Origin: Paraliobacillus sp. PM-2 | Lineage (GTDB): Bacteria; Bacillota; Bacilli; Bacillales; Amphibacillaceae | Assembly: GCF_001368815.1 (NCBI RefSeq) | Contig: NZ_CTEI01000001.1 | Span: 1,364,001 to 1,428,000, forward strand | Direction: 5' to 3' | Length of the DNA: 64,000 bases | Part shown: positions 23,635-33,614 of the stretch, piece after piece | How positions within the stretch are numbered: the first letter of the stretch is position 1 | How the letters are laid out: the number at the start of each line of letters is the position of its first letter | Position numbers and translations under genes: made by a program | Notes under the pieces: generated by a model | Databases searched by the model: none | What the model saw: only the letters and a program-made list of their open reading frames with translations | What the model was told of the DNA's origin: nothing

Positions 23635-26286
23635 TTATCCTTCATTTTTAACTACTTTATTATAAATAACTTTTACTACTTCCATCATGATAACAGCTGC
23701 TACAGCTAATCCAGTAGCAATTAGCCAGTCATTCCAACCAAAGGAAGCTGGTATTGCAAAAATATCACGTGTGAAAGGTAAGATGGTAATACTGTAAAGC
23801 GCAAAACATACAGCTACTGCACCAAGTACATATTTATTTGTTAATAGCCCAACTCCAAATATTGTCTGCGTATTCGAGCGAGCAGCAAAAGTTTGCAATG
23901 TACGGGACAAGATTAAAGTTGTAAATGCCATTGCTACTCCCATTTCAACAGAATGTTGTAATCCAATAAAGTGTGAAATGATTACAGCAATCCCAATAAG
24001 ACTACCACGTGTGATTACCGCACGCATTGTACCACCTGAGAATATACCTTCATTCACATTACGTGGTTTTCGTTTCATGACATCAGGCTCTGCTTTTTCC
24101 ATACCTAATGCAATTGCTGGTAACGAATCGTTTACTAAGTTTATAAACAATAATTGTAAAGCAGTAAATGGATTTGACCAACCAAATAATACAGCAAACA
24201 GGATAGCAATAATTGCACCTAAGTTACCGGCAAATAAATATCCAATTGCTTTCTTAATATTATCAAAAACGGTTCGGCCAACACCAACAGCATTAACAAT
24301 GGAAACGAAATTATCATCTGTCAATATCATTGCCGAAGAATCTTTTGCTACATCTGTTCCACTACCCATCGAAATTCCGATATCAGCTTGTTTAAGCGCC
24401 GGAGCGTCATTAACACCATCTCCAGTCATTGCTGAAATTCGATCTTTTCGTTGCCAAGCACGAACAATTCTAATTTTATTTTCAGGTGAAACACGAGCAT
24501 AAACAGAAATTTTTTCTAGTTTTTCGTCTAATTCCTCATCTGACATCGCATCTAATTGTTTCCCTGTTAGTGCAATATCATCTTCATCCATCAATCCTAT
24601 TTGACGACCAATGGCTTGTGCCGTTGTTTTATGATCTCCAGTTATCATCACCGTTTTTATTCCTGCCGCTTTTGTTTGTTCAATAGAGCCAAATACAGCT
24701 TCACGTGGCGGATCCATCATAGCTGTTAAACCAACTAATACAAGGTCATTTTCATCTTCATGACTTAGAACTTCTTTATCATTAGTAAATTGCTTATATC
24801 CATATGCTAATACACGTAATGCTTGATTAGAATAGTCTTCATTTGCCCGATTCAGTTTATTTATCCAATCTTGTGTCAAAGGCTTTTCTTCGCCTTGAAC
24901 TAATATATATTTCGCGCGATTGAACATGACGTCTGGTCCGCCTTTAGTCAACATCATTTTTTTACCACCAAGTGTGTGTAATGTAGACATTAACTTACGA
25001 TCAGAGTCAAAGGGAAGTTCAGCCTCTCGTTTATGTGTTTCACGCAAGGTTAAATAATCTTGATTATTATCATTGGAGAAATTAATTAAAGCTACTTCCG
25101 TTGGATCTCCAACTTCTTTTCCATCATTATTAATATACGAGTCATTACATAAAACAGCAATATCTACAAGTAATCGCTCTGATTGATTCCAATTTTCTGG
25201 GCTTTCCGGTAAGTGTTCACTTTCACCTTCCGGAATAAAATAATCAGTTACTGTCATTTTATTCTGTGTCAATGTACCAGTTTTATCTGTACAGATAACA
25301 CTGGTAGATCCTAAGGTTTCCACAGCAGGAAGCTTACGAATAATAGCATGTTGTCTTGCCATTTTATTCGTACCAACAGATAGAACAATGGTTACAATGG
25401 ATTGCAGTGCTTCAGGAATAGCTGCAACCGCTACTGCAACAGCAAACATTAAGGCATTCAGTAATTCGGTTGCTAAATCTGCTGTGCCATCTCCAAGCCA
25501 GATCCTCGCTGCCTGTACAGCAAAAATAACAACAGATAAAATTAAGATACCAATACCTAGCTTTTTACTGAACACATCTAATTTACGTTGCAATGGTGTT
25601 TGTTTTTGTTCTGCGGTAGAAAGCATATTAGCTATCTTACCAATTTCCGTTTTTTCTCCAGTTCCAGTGACAACAAAGGTACCTCGTCCATAAACAACTA
25701 ATGAACTACTAAATACCATATTTGTTCGGTCACCCAAACCTACCTCTTCTTCAATTGCATCTACTTGTTTTTCAACTGCTTCAGATTCACCTGTAAGTTG
25801 ACCTTCATTTACTTTTAATGAGCCACTTTCCAAAATTCGTCCATCAGCTGGAATATAATCACCAGCTTCTAAATAGACAATATCACCTTGTACAAGTTCT
25901 CGTGCTGGTATTGTCTGCTTGGTACCATTTCGCATAACCTTTGCCTCTGGCGCTGACATATCCCTTAAAGCATCTAAAGAGCTCTCTGCTTTTTTTGTCT
26001 GAACAACACTAATGATTGCATTCATAATTAAAACAATGACGATTACAATTGTTTCTACATATTCGCCTAAAATTAACTGCACACCAGCTGCAATCAGTAA
26101 TACAATAACCATTGCATCTTTAAACGTTTCTAAAAATAATTTCCAGGTAGGTACTTTTTCTTTATCTTCAATTTCATTAAAGCCGTCTCTATCTAGTCTC
26201 TTTTTTACTTCAGCAGTTGAAAGCCCCTGTTCTGTTGCATTAACCTGCTGAAGCACTTCCTCTTTGTTCGATTGATAAAAATTCAT
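23635..26286 (-). CDS. P-type cation-translocating ATPase, probable Mn2+ (or Ca2+) exporter
   Basis: An 883-aa P2-type pump. Visible: cation ATPase N-domain (EEVLQQVNATEQGLSTAEV), actuator loop LTGES, TM4 motif PEALQS, phosphorylation site CTDKTGTLT, hinge GDGVNDAPALKQADIG, and TM6 NLVNDSLPA. The organisation matches Ca2+-ATPases such as Listeria LMCA1, but the same subfamily includes Lactococcus YoaB and streptococcal MgtA/MntE-independent Mn2+ pumps. Because a yybP-ykoY manganese riboswitch controls the gene, Mn2+ export is favoured here. The start is set at the ATG after GGTGA rather than an upstream GTG. Monocistronic. Confidence 0.88.
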   Translation of the reverse strand: MNFYQSNKEEVLQQVNATEQGLSTAEVKKRLDRDGFNEIEDKEKVPTWKLFLETFKDAMVIVLLIAAGVQLILGEYVETIVIVIVLIMNAIISVVQTKKAESSLDALRDMSAPEAKVMRNGTKQTIPARELVQGDIVYLEAGDYIPADGRILESGSLKVNEGQLTGESEAVEKQVDAIEEEVGLGDRTNMVFSSSLVVYGRGTFVVTGTGEKTEIGKIANMLSTAEQKQTPLQRKLDVFSKKLGIGILILSVVIFAVQAARIWLGDGTADLATELLNALMFAVAVAVAAIPEALQSIVTIVLSVGTNKMARQHAIIRKLPAVETLGSTSVICTDKTGTLTQNKMTVTDYFIPEGESEHLPESPENWNQSERLLVDIAVLCNDSYINNDGKEVGDPTEVALINFSNDNNQDYLTLRETHKREAELPFDSDRKLMSTLHTLGGKKMMLTKGGPDVMFNRAKYILVQGEEKPLTQDWINKLNRANEDYSNQALRVLAYGYKQFTNDKEVLSHEDENDLVLVGLTAMMDPPREAVFGSIEQTKAAGIKTVMITGDHKTTAQAIGRQIGLMDEDDIALTGKQLDAMSDEELDEKLEKISVYARVSPENKIRIVRAWQRKDRISAMTGDGVNDAPALKQADIGISMGSGTDVAKDSSAMILTDDNFVSIVNAVGVGRTVFDNIKKAIGYLFAGNLGAIIAILFAVLFGWSNPFTALQLLFINLVNDSLPAIALGMEKAEPDVMKRKPRNVNEGIFSGGTMRAVITRGSLIGIAVIISHFIGLQHSVEMGVAMAFTTLILSRTLQTFAARSNTQTIFGVGLLTNKYVLGAVAVCFALYSITILPFTRDIFAIPASFGWNDWLIATGLAVAAVIMMEVVKVIYNKVVKNEG

Positions 26287-26440
26287 TCGTCTCACCATCT
26301 CCTCACAAGCCACTTTTTTCTAATGAAAAATATCTCTTGCCTTTATTTGATAAGATATTACAATTTTTGCACTTCATTCAAAAGGAGTGTAACTACTTTT
26401 TCATTACCTACTTTTTCATAGTCTAAACCAAAGTAGTCAA

Positions 26441-26572
26441 AAAAAACATAAAAAGACCTTTACCGTCTGTAGATTTACAAACGATAAAGGTCTTGCTAAC
26501 AACGTTAGTTGCCAATTATGCCGGAGATTATTCTCGTAATGACGACATAATTGTTGCAGCTACTCCCCTTTT
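26441..26572 (-). ncRNA. yybP-ykoY (Mn2+) riboswitch with terminator
   Basis: The minus-strand leader begins with the hallmark AAAGGGGAGTAGC, contains CTCCGGC and TTGGCAAC in the middle, and ends with GCAAGACCTTTA, the conserved strands of the yybP-ykoY aptamer. The AAGACCTTTA strand is also one arm of a 19-bp terminator stem (with two G-U pairs) followed by T-runs, giving the expression platform: Mn2+ binding should favour the antiterminated state. It precedes the P-type ATPase gene by about 155 bases. Recognised by eye; a covariance model was not run. Confidence 0.88.
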
Positions 26573-26582
26573 ATTTAAGTTC

Positions 26583-26611
26583 AGTATAAATATAAATGCT
26601 ATTTGTGTCAA
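26583..26611 (-). promoter_or_regulatory. SigA promoter of the riboswitch-ATPase transcript
   Basis: TTGACA, 17 bases, TATACT on the minus strand, ending about a dozen bases before the aptamer. Confidence 0.8.
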
Positions 26612-26631
26612 GTCAGTTATTTTATTACATT

Positions 26632-27534
26632 TCACTTATTTTCTTGTGGTAGATAAATCCTCACGTTTAACTCATATTCATTAAGTATATCGCGTATTTG
26701 TTGTTGTTCTAAAGCAATAGATAAATCAGTGAGCTTAACGTTTGTTATAAAAGGAATTTCACGATTAATCGTAACTAATTCTTTACTTATTTGAACTGAA
26801 TCTCTTCCTTCGACTAGTTTCTTTTTATAGCGTTTAAATGTTGGCTCTAATTGATCCAATTCAACAAATAACTTCTCTACTGTTTCATATTGTTGAATTA
26901 AAGGTAATGCAGATTTCACACCCACCCCTGGACATCCAGGAATGTTATCACTGGTATCCCCAAGTAATGCTTTGACATCTATCCATTGAGTTGATTCAAT
27001 CCCATATTCCATTCTAAAGTGTTCGATTGTATAGAGGGTTTCCTTTCTTTTTTGTGCAATAATTTGAGACGTATGTTTATTTAATAATTGGAATAAATCC
27101 TTATCATTACTATAAATAAAACATGGTGAAGCCTTTTCGTTTGACCATTTGCTTGATAATGAACCAATGATATCATCTGCTTCATGAGGTGGAACAACGA
27201 GTTGTGTTACACCAATCTTATCAAGTATCATTGTGAGTGTCTCATATTGTTCGATAAGTGGATAAGGCAATTCATTGCGAGTTTCTTTATAAAAATCATA
27301 TTTTATTCGTCTATCCGTTTCTTCTCGTTTCACATCCCAAGCCACAGCTACATGGCTAATGCCATGTTCATTTATTAAATGAATAATCTTTTGCAAAAAA
27401 ATCCGTAATGCATTTGTATACATTCCTTTACTGTTCTTTGGTAATTGGTCCTCGGTTTTATTGTAAGCTGTCGCAAAGTAACCACGACTAAGTAAATTAA
27501 ACCCATCAATCAAAAGTAGTCTATCTTGTTCCAT
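26632..27534 (-). CDS. 5'-3' exonuclease (YpcP-like, PolA exonuclease-domain homologue)
   Basis: A 300-aa protein resembling the stand-alone flap/5'-3' exonucleases of Bacillus. The metal-binding acidic residues are visible in LLIDGFNLLSRGYFA, AWDVKREETDRR, PPHEADDIIGSL, and YSNDKDLFQL; the helix-hairpin-helix motif lies in GDTSDNIPGCPGVGVKSAL. Acts on RNA primers and flaps in Okazaki fragment processing or repair. ATG chosen with GAGAGGAG upstream. The riboswitch promoter lies just beyond its stop codon. Confidence 0.88.
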   Translation of the reverse strand: MEQDRLLLIDGFNLLSRGYFATAYNKTEDQLPKNSKGMYTNALRIFLQKIIHLINEHGISHVAVAWDVKREETDRRIKYDFYKETRNELPYPLIEQYETLTMILDKIGVTQLVVPPHEADDIIGSLSSKWSNEKASPCFIYSNDKDLFQLLNKHTSQIIAQKRKETLYTIEHFRMEYGIESTQWIDVKALLGDTSDNIPGCPGVGVKSALPLIQQYETVEKLFVELDQLEPTFKRYKKKLVEGRDSVQISKELVTINREIPFITNVKLTDLSIALEQQQIRDILNEYELNVRIYLPQENK

Positions 27535-27666
27535 AAGTTTTGCTCCTCTCATTCGCTATTCTTCATTGTATCATGCTCCTCTGATTACATTACATGATTT
27601 TCTCTGTATTTTTTAATTAAACGTTGTTCTTAATCCACTTTAAAAGTATTATGTATTAAACAATTA

Positions 27667-27719
27667 AAAAGGACCTATCAACTGAAGTTTACAATTCCAG
27701 TTGACAGATCCTCTTTTTA
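27667..27719. terminator. Terminator of the glycogen operon
   Basis: A long stem (AAAAAGGA.CT.TCAACTG pairing with CAGTTGACAGATCCTCTTTTT, small mismatches) with T-runs on both sides sits after the last gene of the glg operon. Confidence 0.8.
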
Positions 27720-27761
27720 TAGAAAACAACCTTTTATTTCATTCAATTTTCCTTTATGTGA

Positions 27762-29666
27762 TTAATCTTGTTGAACAAATAATTGACACGACATTGGTTC
27801 TAATCGTATTTGATGACTTGATTTTTGTTGTTTAAATAAGTTATACCAATTCATCCCATTATCATACGGTAATGTTACCTCTTTTTCATCGGTAAGATGA
27901 CGGTTCATGATAAAGATAAAATGACCTTTTTCTGCTCTATCTCCAAATACATCTGTAGTTGATTGAATAAACCTTTCAAACATGATGATATCTTCATTTA
28001 ATAAAGTAATTTTCCAATCTCCAGTACGGAGTGCATCATATTTATTTCTGATTTCGGCTATTTTCCGAAACCATTCTAGACGATCATTGTTTTCTTTTCC
28101 CCAAGGAAATGGGTGTCGATTTGCTGGGTCTTCCCCTCCAATTATACCTACCTCATCTCCATAATAAATGGAAGGAACACCAGGCAAGATAAAAAGAAAT
28201 AAACTAATTGATCGAATTTGTTTATCAATCATATCCAATCGTGCCTGATCCTTAAACTGAGGAGATAGTTCATTATCTAAAACAGTAGCCATTCGCTCCA
28301 CGTCATGACTAGATAACAAATTCATTGTTCCATAAAAATGCTCTTTGGGATAATGTTCGGCTATTGTCATATATTGATTAACAAACCGATTTGCATCACA
28401 TTTTCCCGCAATATAATCAAACAACATCTTACGCAAAGGATAATGCATGACAGCATCTAATTCATCACCTAGTAAATAGTCTCTACGTTTTCCATAGGCA
28501 ACTTTATTTGACGCATCCTCCCAAACTTCACCTAATAATACTGCATTCGGATTTACCAATTTCAATTGTTTTTTTATTTTTCGAATAAAGTCATCTGTTA
28601 ATTCATCAGCTACATCTAACCGCCAATGATGAATGCCCTTTGACTGCCAAAATTGAATAACACTATCTGGTGCATCAACTAGAAATTGCTGAACGGAACC
28701 GTGATCTAATTGCAGTGTTGGAAGTGTATTAATCCCCCACCAACTTTCATAATGATCGGGATATGCATAAAATGTATACCAATCAATATAAGGCGAGTCG
28801 TTTGATTGATAAGCACCCACAGAATGATATTCACCTTTTTTATTAAAATACACACTATTACTACCAGTATGATTAAAGACACCATCAAGCATGATTTCAA
28901 TGTTACGTTTTTTTGCTGCTTCAATTAATTGTTGTAAATCTTCTATTGTACCAAGTAACGGATCTATTTTATGATAGTCACCCGTATCATACCGGTGGTT
29001 ACTTTCTGCTTTAAATATTGGATTTAAATAAATAACAGTAACACCTAACGATTGAATATAATCAAGTTTTTCAATGATTCCTTTTAGGTTACCCCCAAAA
29101 AAATCCCATCTGATCACATTTCCAACTTGATCACGAATATAGATTGGCTCATCATCCCAATGTGCATGAATTAATGCGTGATTTGAGGCTTTTTCCATCT
29201 CTAGTTCTCCATGCCGATAAAACCGGTCCGGGAAAATTTGATAAATAATTGCGTGCTTCCACCATTTTGGAACTTGTGTGTCTTTTTTGTATACAGTTAT
29301 TTGCCATGCAGGGGGAAGATCTGGATATGTCGCTCCTCCCCCACTCTCCTCACTGTATTTACGCCCGTAGAAAAAGGAACGGTCTCCATATTTTATTTCA
29401 AAATAATACCAAATTAATTGCGGTTGATTTGGCATCGTGATATGTGCAGTCAGTAAATGACTTGAATGATTTCCTGTTTTCTCTTCCATACGAAGTACTT
29501 CTTGTTTATCTTCTTTCTCATATATTAGATGCACATACACACTATAATTACTTTCTGTCGTATTAATTGCTATTTGCAAGGTTAATGCCGTAGTGACAGG
29601 AAGTGCTCCAAATGGATGACGATAAATCGCTTGAAAGCTATTATGTTTTATTTTCCAATTTGTCAT
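27762..29666 (-). CDS. GH13 alpha-glycosidase (neopullulanase/cyclomaltodextrinase-like)
   Basis: A 634-aa cytoplasmic glycoside hydrolase; no signal peptide. An N-terminal beta-sandwich (to about 120) precedes the barrel. GH13 regions: DGVFNHTG, WRLDVADEL (nucleophile Asp), LLGEVWEDA (acid/base Glu) and LLSSHDVERM (third Asp). Family members cut alpha-1,4 and sometimes alpha-1,6 links in short maltooligosaccharides, cyclodextrins or glycogen-derived dextrins. The gene ends the glg operon 43 bases after glgP, so debranching or trimming of phosphorylase limit dextrins is the likely job. ATG with AGGGGAG upstream. Confidence 0.88.
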   Translation of the reverse strand: MTNWKIKHNSFQAIYRHPFGALPVTTALTLQIAINTTESNYSVYVHLIYEKEDKQEVLRMEEKTGNHSSHLLTAHITMPNQPQLIWYYFEIKYGDRSFFYGRKYSEESGGGATYPDLPPAWQITVYKKDTQVPKWWKHAIIYQIFPDRFYRHGELEMEKASNHALIHAHWDDEPIYIRDQVGNVIRWDFFGGNLKGIIEKLDYIQSLGVTVIYLNPIFKAESNHRYDTGDYHKIDPLLGTIEDLQQLIEAAKKRNIEIMLDGVFNHTGSNSVYFNKKGEYHSVGAYQSNDSPYIDWYTFYAYPDHYESWWGINTLPTLQLDHGSVQQFLVDAPDSVIQFWQSKGIHHWRLDVADELTDDFIRKIKKQLKLVNPNAVLLGEVWEDASNKVAYGKRRDYLLGDELDAVMHYPLRKMLFDYIAGKCDANRFVNQYMTIAEHYPKEHFYGTMNLLSSHDVERMATVLDNELSPQFKDQARLDMIDKQIRSISLFLFILPGVPSIYYGDEVGIIGGEDPANRHPFPWGKENNDRLEWFRKIAEIRNKYDALRTGDWKITLLNEDIIMFERFIQSTTDVFGDRAEKGHFIFIMNRHLTDEKEVTLPYDNGMNWYNLFKQQKSSHQIRLEPMSCQLFVQQD

Positions 29667-29709
29667 ATTCTCTCCCCTCACCTACAGTACTCCATATATC
29701 TGTCCATTC

Positions 29710-32118
29710 TTACTCTAATTTCCAAATATCAGCGGCATAAGAAGCTATCGTATCATCACTTGAGAATCGTCCAGAATAAGCAATATTTATCAGACTCTTT
29801 TGATTCCATATATTTCTTTCTTGATAATCATTGCTTATTTTCCTTTGTTGTTTTGCATAATCATCAAAATCCTTTAAAACAAAATATTCATCATTATAGG
29901 TTAGCAATGCATGATATATATCCTTAAACACCGCTTCATCTTTCACAAAATCTCCAGGAATAATTAGTTGATCCAGTGCATAACGAATTCGATCATCTGA
30001 ATGATACAAATCCTTTGCTGTATACTCATTTGATTGCTGATAATGCAATACGTCTTGAGCAGATAAACCAAAAGGATAAATATTTGCCTTACCTACTTGA
30101 TCAAATAGTTCAATATTTGCTCCATCCATTGTTCCAAGTGTTAGTGCTCCATTCATCATCATTTTCATATTTCCTGTACCTGATGCTTCTTTTGTTGCCG
30201 TAGACAACTGTTCACTCACATCTGCAGCTGGAATAATTTTTTCCGCTAATTGATTGGAGAAATTTTCAAGGAAAACAACTTGTAATTTGTCTTTCACATC
30301 AGAATCTTGATTGACAACCTTTGAAACTGTATCAATTAATTGAATAATTTGTTTAGCGAAATGATAGCCAGGTGCTGCTTTTCCAGAAAAAATAAATACT
30401 CTTGGTGCAAATGGCTTCATTGGATTATTCTTTATTTCACGATATAAATGAATAATATGAATGATATTTAATAATTGTCGTTTATATCCATGTATTCGTT
30501 TGACTTGCACATCAAAAATAGCGTGTGGATTAAGTAAGATTCCTACTTCTTGCTTTACATAATTGGCTAGTAGTTGTTTATTATGGTGTTTTACTTGTTG
30601 TAGTTTTTCTAGGAAAATAGAATCTGTTTGAAAAGGTAATAGCTTTGTTAATTTTTTAGGAGATTGTAGCCATTCTTCACCGATTGCTTCTGTAATAAGT
30701 TGAGAGAGAGAAGGATTCGCAAGCATTAACCACCTTCGATGAGAAATACCATTCGTTTTGTTTATAAATCGTTCTGGAAAAGCCTGATAGAATAAACGCA
30801 TTTCTTTTTTCTTTAACAATTCTGTGTGTAATTTTGCTACGCCATTTATGGAGTGACTACCTACAATGGATACATGAGCCATTTTAACTTGCCCATCTGC
30901 AATTAAGGCTAACTCCGCAATCCGATCAAAATCACCAGGGTATTTTTCCCACATTTGCCGACAGAATCGCTCGTTCATTTCAACTAAGATCATATATATT
31001 CTAGGTAAGAATGTTTTCACCCAATTTTCTGGCCATGTTTCTAATGCTTCTTGTAGTGTTGTATGGTTCGTATAAGAGACAGATTGTGTTGTAATTTCCC
31101 AGGATTCTTCCCAACTCAAATCTTTTTCATCGACTAAGATACGCATGAGCTCTGGTATGAGAAATGCTGGATGTGTATCATTAATATGAAAACAAAGAAA
31201 CCGAGGTAAGTCTGACCATGATAACTGTCTTTTTTCATATTCCTTAAGGATCGATTGAATACCAGCAGAAACAAGAAAGTATTCTTGTTTTAAGCGCAGA
31301 ATTCTTCCTTCCTCTGTTGAATCATCCGGATAAAGAAAATCGGTCAATTCCTCTAATCGACGCTGGTAGGCTAACATGTTTTCCGCATAACCTTCCAGTT
31401 TTGCTTTCATTAAGACTTGATCCAAAATTGGTTCTGCGGCCCATAATCGTAAAGTATTAACGGTTTCTGTTTGATACCCTACTATAGGTACATCATATGG
31501 AACAGCCCTTACTGTTTCTGCATTTACTAACTGAAATTGCAGTTTATCATTCTGAACCAACGTGTTAATATCTCCACCAAATGAAACATCAATAGCTTCT
31601 GTCGGTTTTCGGTATTCCCACATGTACCCTTCACCTAACCAATTGTCTGGTAATTCAAATTGTTTACCGTCTTCCAGTCGCTGATTAAATAATCCATAGC
31701 GATACCTTAATCCAACCCCATTTCCTACTAATCCTAGAGATGCAAAGGAATCCAAAAAACATGCTGCCAATCTTCCAAGGCCACCATTACCAAGCCCAGG
31801 ATCATGTTCATAGGGCTTTATATCTTCCAGAGAAAAACCTAATTCCTCTAAACCACTTTCTACAATTTCATTTACTCCTAAATAATTTAAATGCGTAGCC
31901 AATAAACTGCCAATTAAAAACTCCATTGAAAAATAATATACTTGTTTTACCGGTTCTTGTTTATTTCCTGACGTATTTTTCTCTTGAATCCATTCTGCTA
32001 ATACTGTACTTAATGCAACAAACGCATCTGCATCTGTTGCATTATTAATCTGTTTTCCTTTAGTAGTACGTAATGCCTTGATAAATAACGATTTAAATAT
32101 CTCTTTTTCTTGCATCAT
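29710..32118 (-). CDS. glgP: Glycogen phosphorylase
   Basis: About 802 aa, GT35 family. Releases glucose-1-phosphate from glycogen. The pyridoxal phosphate site is present (EASGTGNMKMMMNGALTLGT, with Lys), along with GNGGLGRLAACFLDS and KRIHGYKRQLLN. Length is normal for the family. Start at ATG seven bases after GGGGGA; an upstream in-frame TTG is less likely. Fifth gene of the glg operon. Confidence 0.95.
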   Translation of the reverse strand: MMQEKEIFKSLFIKALRTTKGKQINNATDADAFVALSTVLAEWIQEKNTSGNKQEPVKQVYYFSMEFLIGSLLATHLNYLGVNEIVESGLEELGFSLEDIKPYEHDPGLGNGGLGRLAACFLDSFASLGLVGNGVGLRYRYGLFNQRLEDGKQFELPDNWLGEGYMWEYRKPTEAIDVSFGGDINTLVQNDKLQFQLVNAETVRAVPYDVPIVGYQTETVNTLRLWAAEPILDQVLMKAKLEGYAENMLAYQRRLEELTDFLYPDDSTEEGRILRLKQEYFLVSAGIQSILKEYEKRQLSWSDLPRFLCFHINDTHPAFLIPELMRILVDEKDLSWEESWEITTQSVSYTNHTTLQEALETWPENWVKTFLPRIYMILVEMNERFCRQMWEKYPGDFDRIAELALIADGQVKMAHVSIVGSHSINGVAKLHTELLKKKEMRLFYQAFPERFINKTNGISHRRWLMLANPSLSQLITEAIGEEWLQSPKKLTKLLPFQTDSIFLEKLQQVKHHNKQLLANYVKQEVGILLNPHAIFDVQVKRIHGYKRQLLNIIHIIHLYREIKNNPMKPFAPRVFIFSGKAAPGYHFAKQIIQLIDTVSKVVNQDSDVKDKLQVVFLENFSNQLAEKIIPAADVSEQLSTATKEASGTGNMKMMMNGALTLGTMDGANIELFDQVGKANIYPFGLSAQDVLHYQQSNEYTAKDLYHSDDRIRYALDQLIIPGDFVKDEAVFKDIYHALLTYNDEYFVLKDFDDYAKQQRKISNDYQERNIWNQKSLINIAYSGRFSSDDTIASYAADIWKLE

Positions 32119-32161
32119 ACCATTATCCCCCAATCACCCTTTTGCTACATGAAACATTCGC

Positions 32162-33592
32162 TTAACCTACAGTAGACTGATATATTTCTAGATACGTTTC
32201 AGCAGCATAATCCCATGACAAATTACTATTTGCCATGTTTTCTACGAGTTTTAGCCATTTGTTCTTATTTTGATAGATAGCCAGTGCACGGCGAATGGTA
32301 TATAACATATCGTGGGCATTATAATTTTTAAAACTAAACCCATTCCCTTCTTCTGTTTGCTCATTAAATGAAGTCACTGTATCAACTAAACCACCTGTTT
32401 CTCGAACGATTGGAGCTGATAAGTAACGAAGTGCCAGTAATTGGCCAATTCCACAAGGTTCAAAACGAGACGGCATTAAAAATAAGTCACTAGCCGCATA
32501 TATGCGTCTAGCAAGTGTCTCTTTAAATTCAATAACTGCTACTACCTTCGTTGGATATCTTATTTGTAAAGATCGAAATAGTGATTCATACGAATAATCT
32601 CCCGTACCCAAGACAACTAATTGAACATTATCCTGTTCTACCCATTCATCGATTACTCTCGCTATAAGATCAAATCCCTTTTGCTCTACAAGTCTTGAAA
32701 CAATTCCGACCATTGGGATGGATTCATCAATTGGAAGACCTAGTTCTTTCTGCAGCATCGATTTATTTTTTATCTTTTCATTAAAACAAGACTCATATGG
32801 AAACGGGATTGCATTATCTGTTGCAGGATCATAGGCAGAAATATCGATACCATTAATTACACCTGTCAGTTTTTCCGATCTCTTTCTTAGTACACCATCC
32901 AAATTTTCTCCATAATAACTTGTTTGGATTTCTTTGGCATATGTCTTACTAACAGTAGTTACCTTATCTGCGTAATTCAAAGCTGCCTTCATAAAATTGA
33001 CATTTCCGTAAAACTCAATTCCATCTTCATGCATTACTTGATGATCTAAATCCATCAATTCATGTAAAATAGATGCTGGGAAAATGCCTTGATATTTTAA
33101 ATTATGAATCGTAAAGACTGTTTTTATCTTATGAAATAGTGGATCGTTTTGATAATGGGTGTGTAAATATAATGGAATTAATCCTGTTTGCCAGTCATGA
33201 CAGTGAATAACATCAGGGATCCAATCCATTATTTTTAGCATTTCAAAAATGGATCGATTAAAAAAAACGAAACGTTCTGCCTCATCACCAAATCCATATA
33301 AATTCGAACGTTTAAAATAGTACTCATTGTCGATAAAGTAAAAGGTAATACCATTACAAGTTAGTGTCTCAATACCTGCATATTGATTTCGCCAACCAAG
33401 GCGAACACGGTATGCACCTAAAAGAGTAAGCTGTTCTTTCCACTCATCAGACATCTCTTGATATTTCGGTAATACAACTCTGACTTCTGCTCCTTGTTTC
33501 GACAATGCTTGAGGGAGTGAGCCCAGTACATCAGCTAACCCCCCTGATTTCACAAAAGGACTACATTCTGAACCAACCATTAAAATTTTCAC
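32162..33592 (-). CDS. glgA: Glycogen synthase
   Basis: A 476-aa GT5 enzyme extending alpha-1,4-glucan from ADP-glucose. ADP-glucose binding loop KSGGLADVLGSLP near residue 15; acceptor and catalytic elements HDWQTGL and the C-terminal EPCGIGQLLAL with the catalytic Glu. Follows glgD after 22 bases in the classical glgBCDAP order. Confidence 0.95.
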   Translation of the reverse strand: MKILMVGSECSPFVKSGGLADVLGSLPQALSKQGAEVRVVLPKYQEMSDEWKEQLTLLGAYRVRLGWRNQYAGIETLTCNGITFYFIDNEYYFKRSNLYGFGDEAERFVFFNRSIFEMLKIMDWIPDVIHCHDWQTGLIPLYLHTHYQNDPLFHKIKTVFTIHNLKYQGIFPASILHELMDLDHQVMHEDGIEFYGNVNFMKAALNYADKVTTVSKTYAKEIQTSYYGENLDGVLRKRSEKLTGVINGIDISAYDPATDNAIPFPYESCFNEKIKNKSMLQKELGLPIDESIPMVGIVSRLVEQKGFDLIARVIDEWVEQDNVQLVVLGTGDYSYESLFRSLQIRYPTKVVAVIEFKETLARRIYAASDLFLMPSRFEPCGIGQLLALRYLSAPIVRETGGLVDTVTSFNEQTEEGNGFSFKNYNAHDMLYTIRRALAIYQNKNKWLKLVENMANSNLSWDYAAETYLEIYQSTVG

Positions 33593-33614
33593 AATTATTA
33601 CTCCTTTTTCTACA

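Noticed and set aside
23978-24502. 174-codon plus-strand frame inside the P-type ATPase gene
   Set aside because: Antisense shadow of a strongly conserved coding region; no family likeness and no ribosome site.
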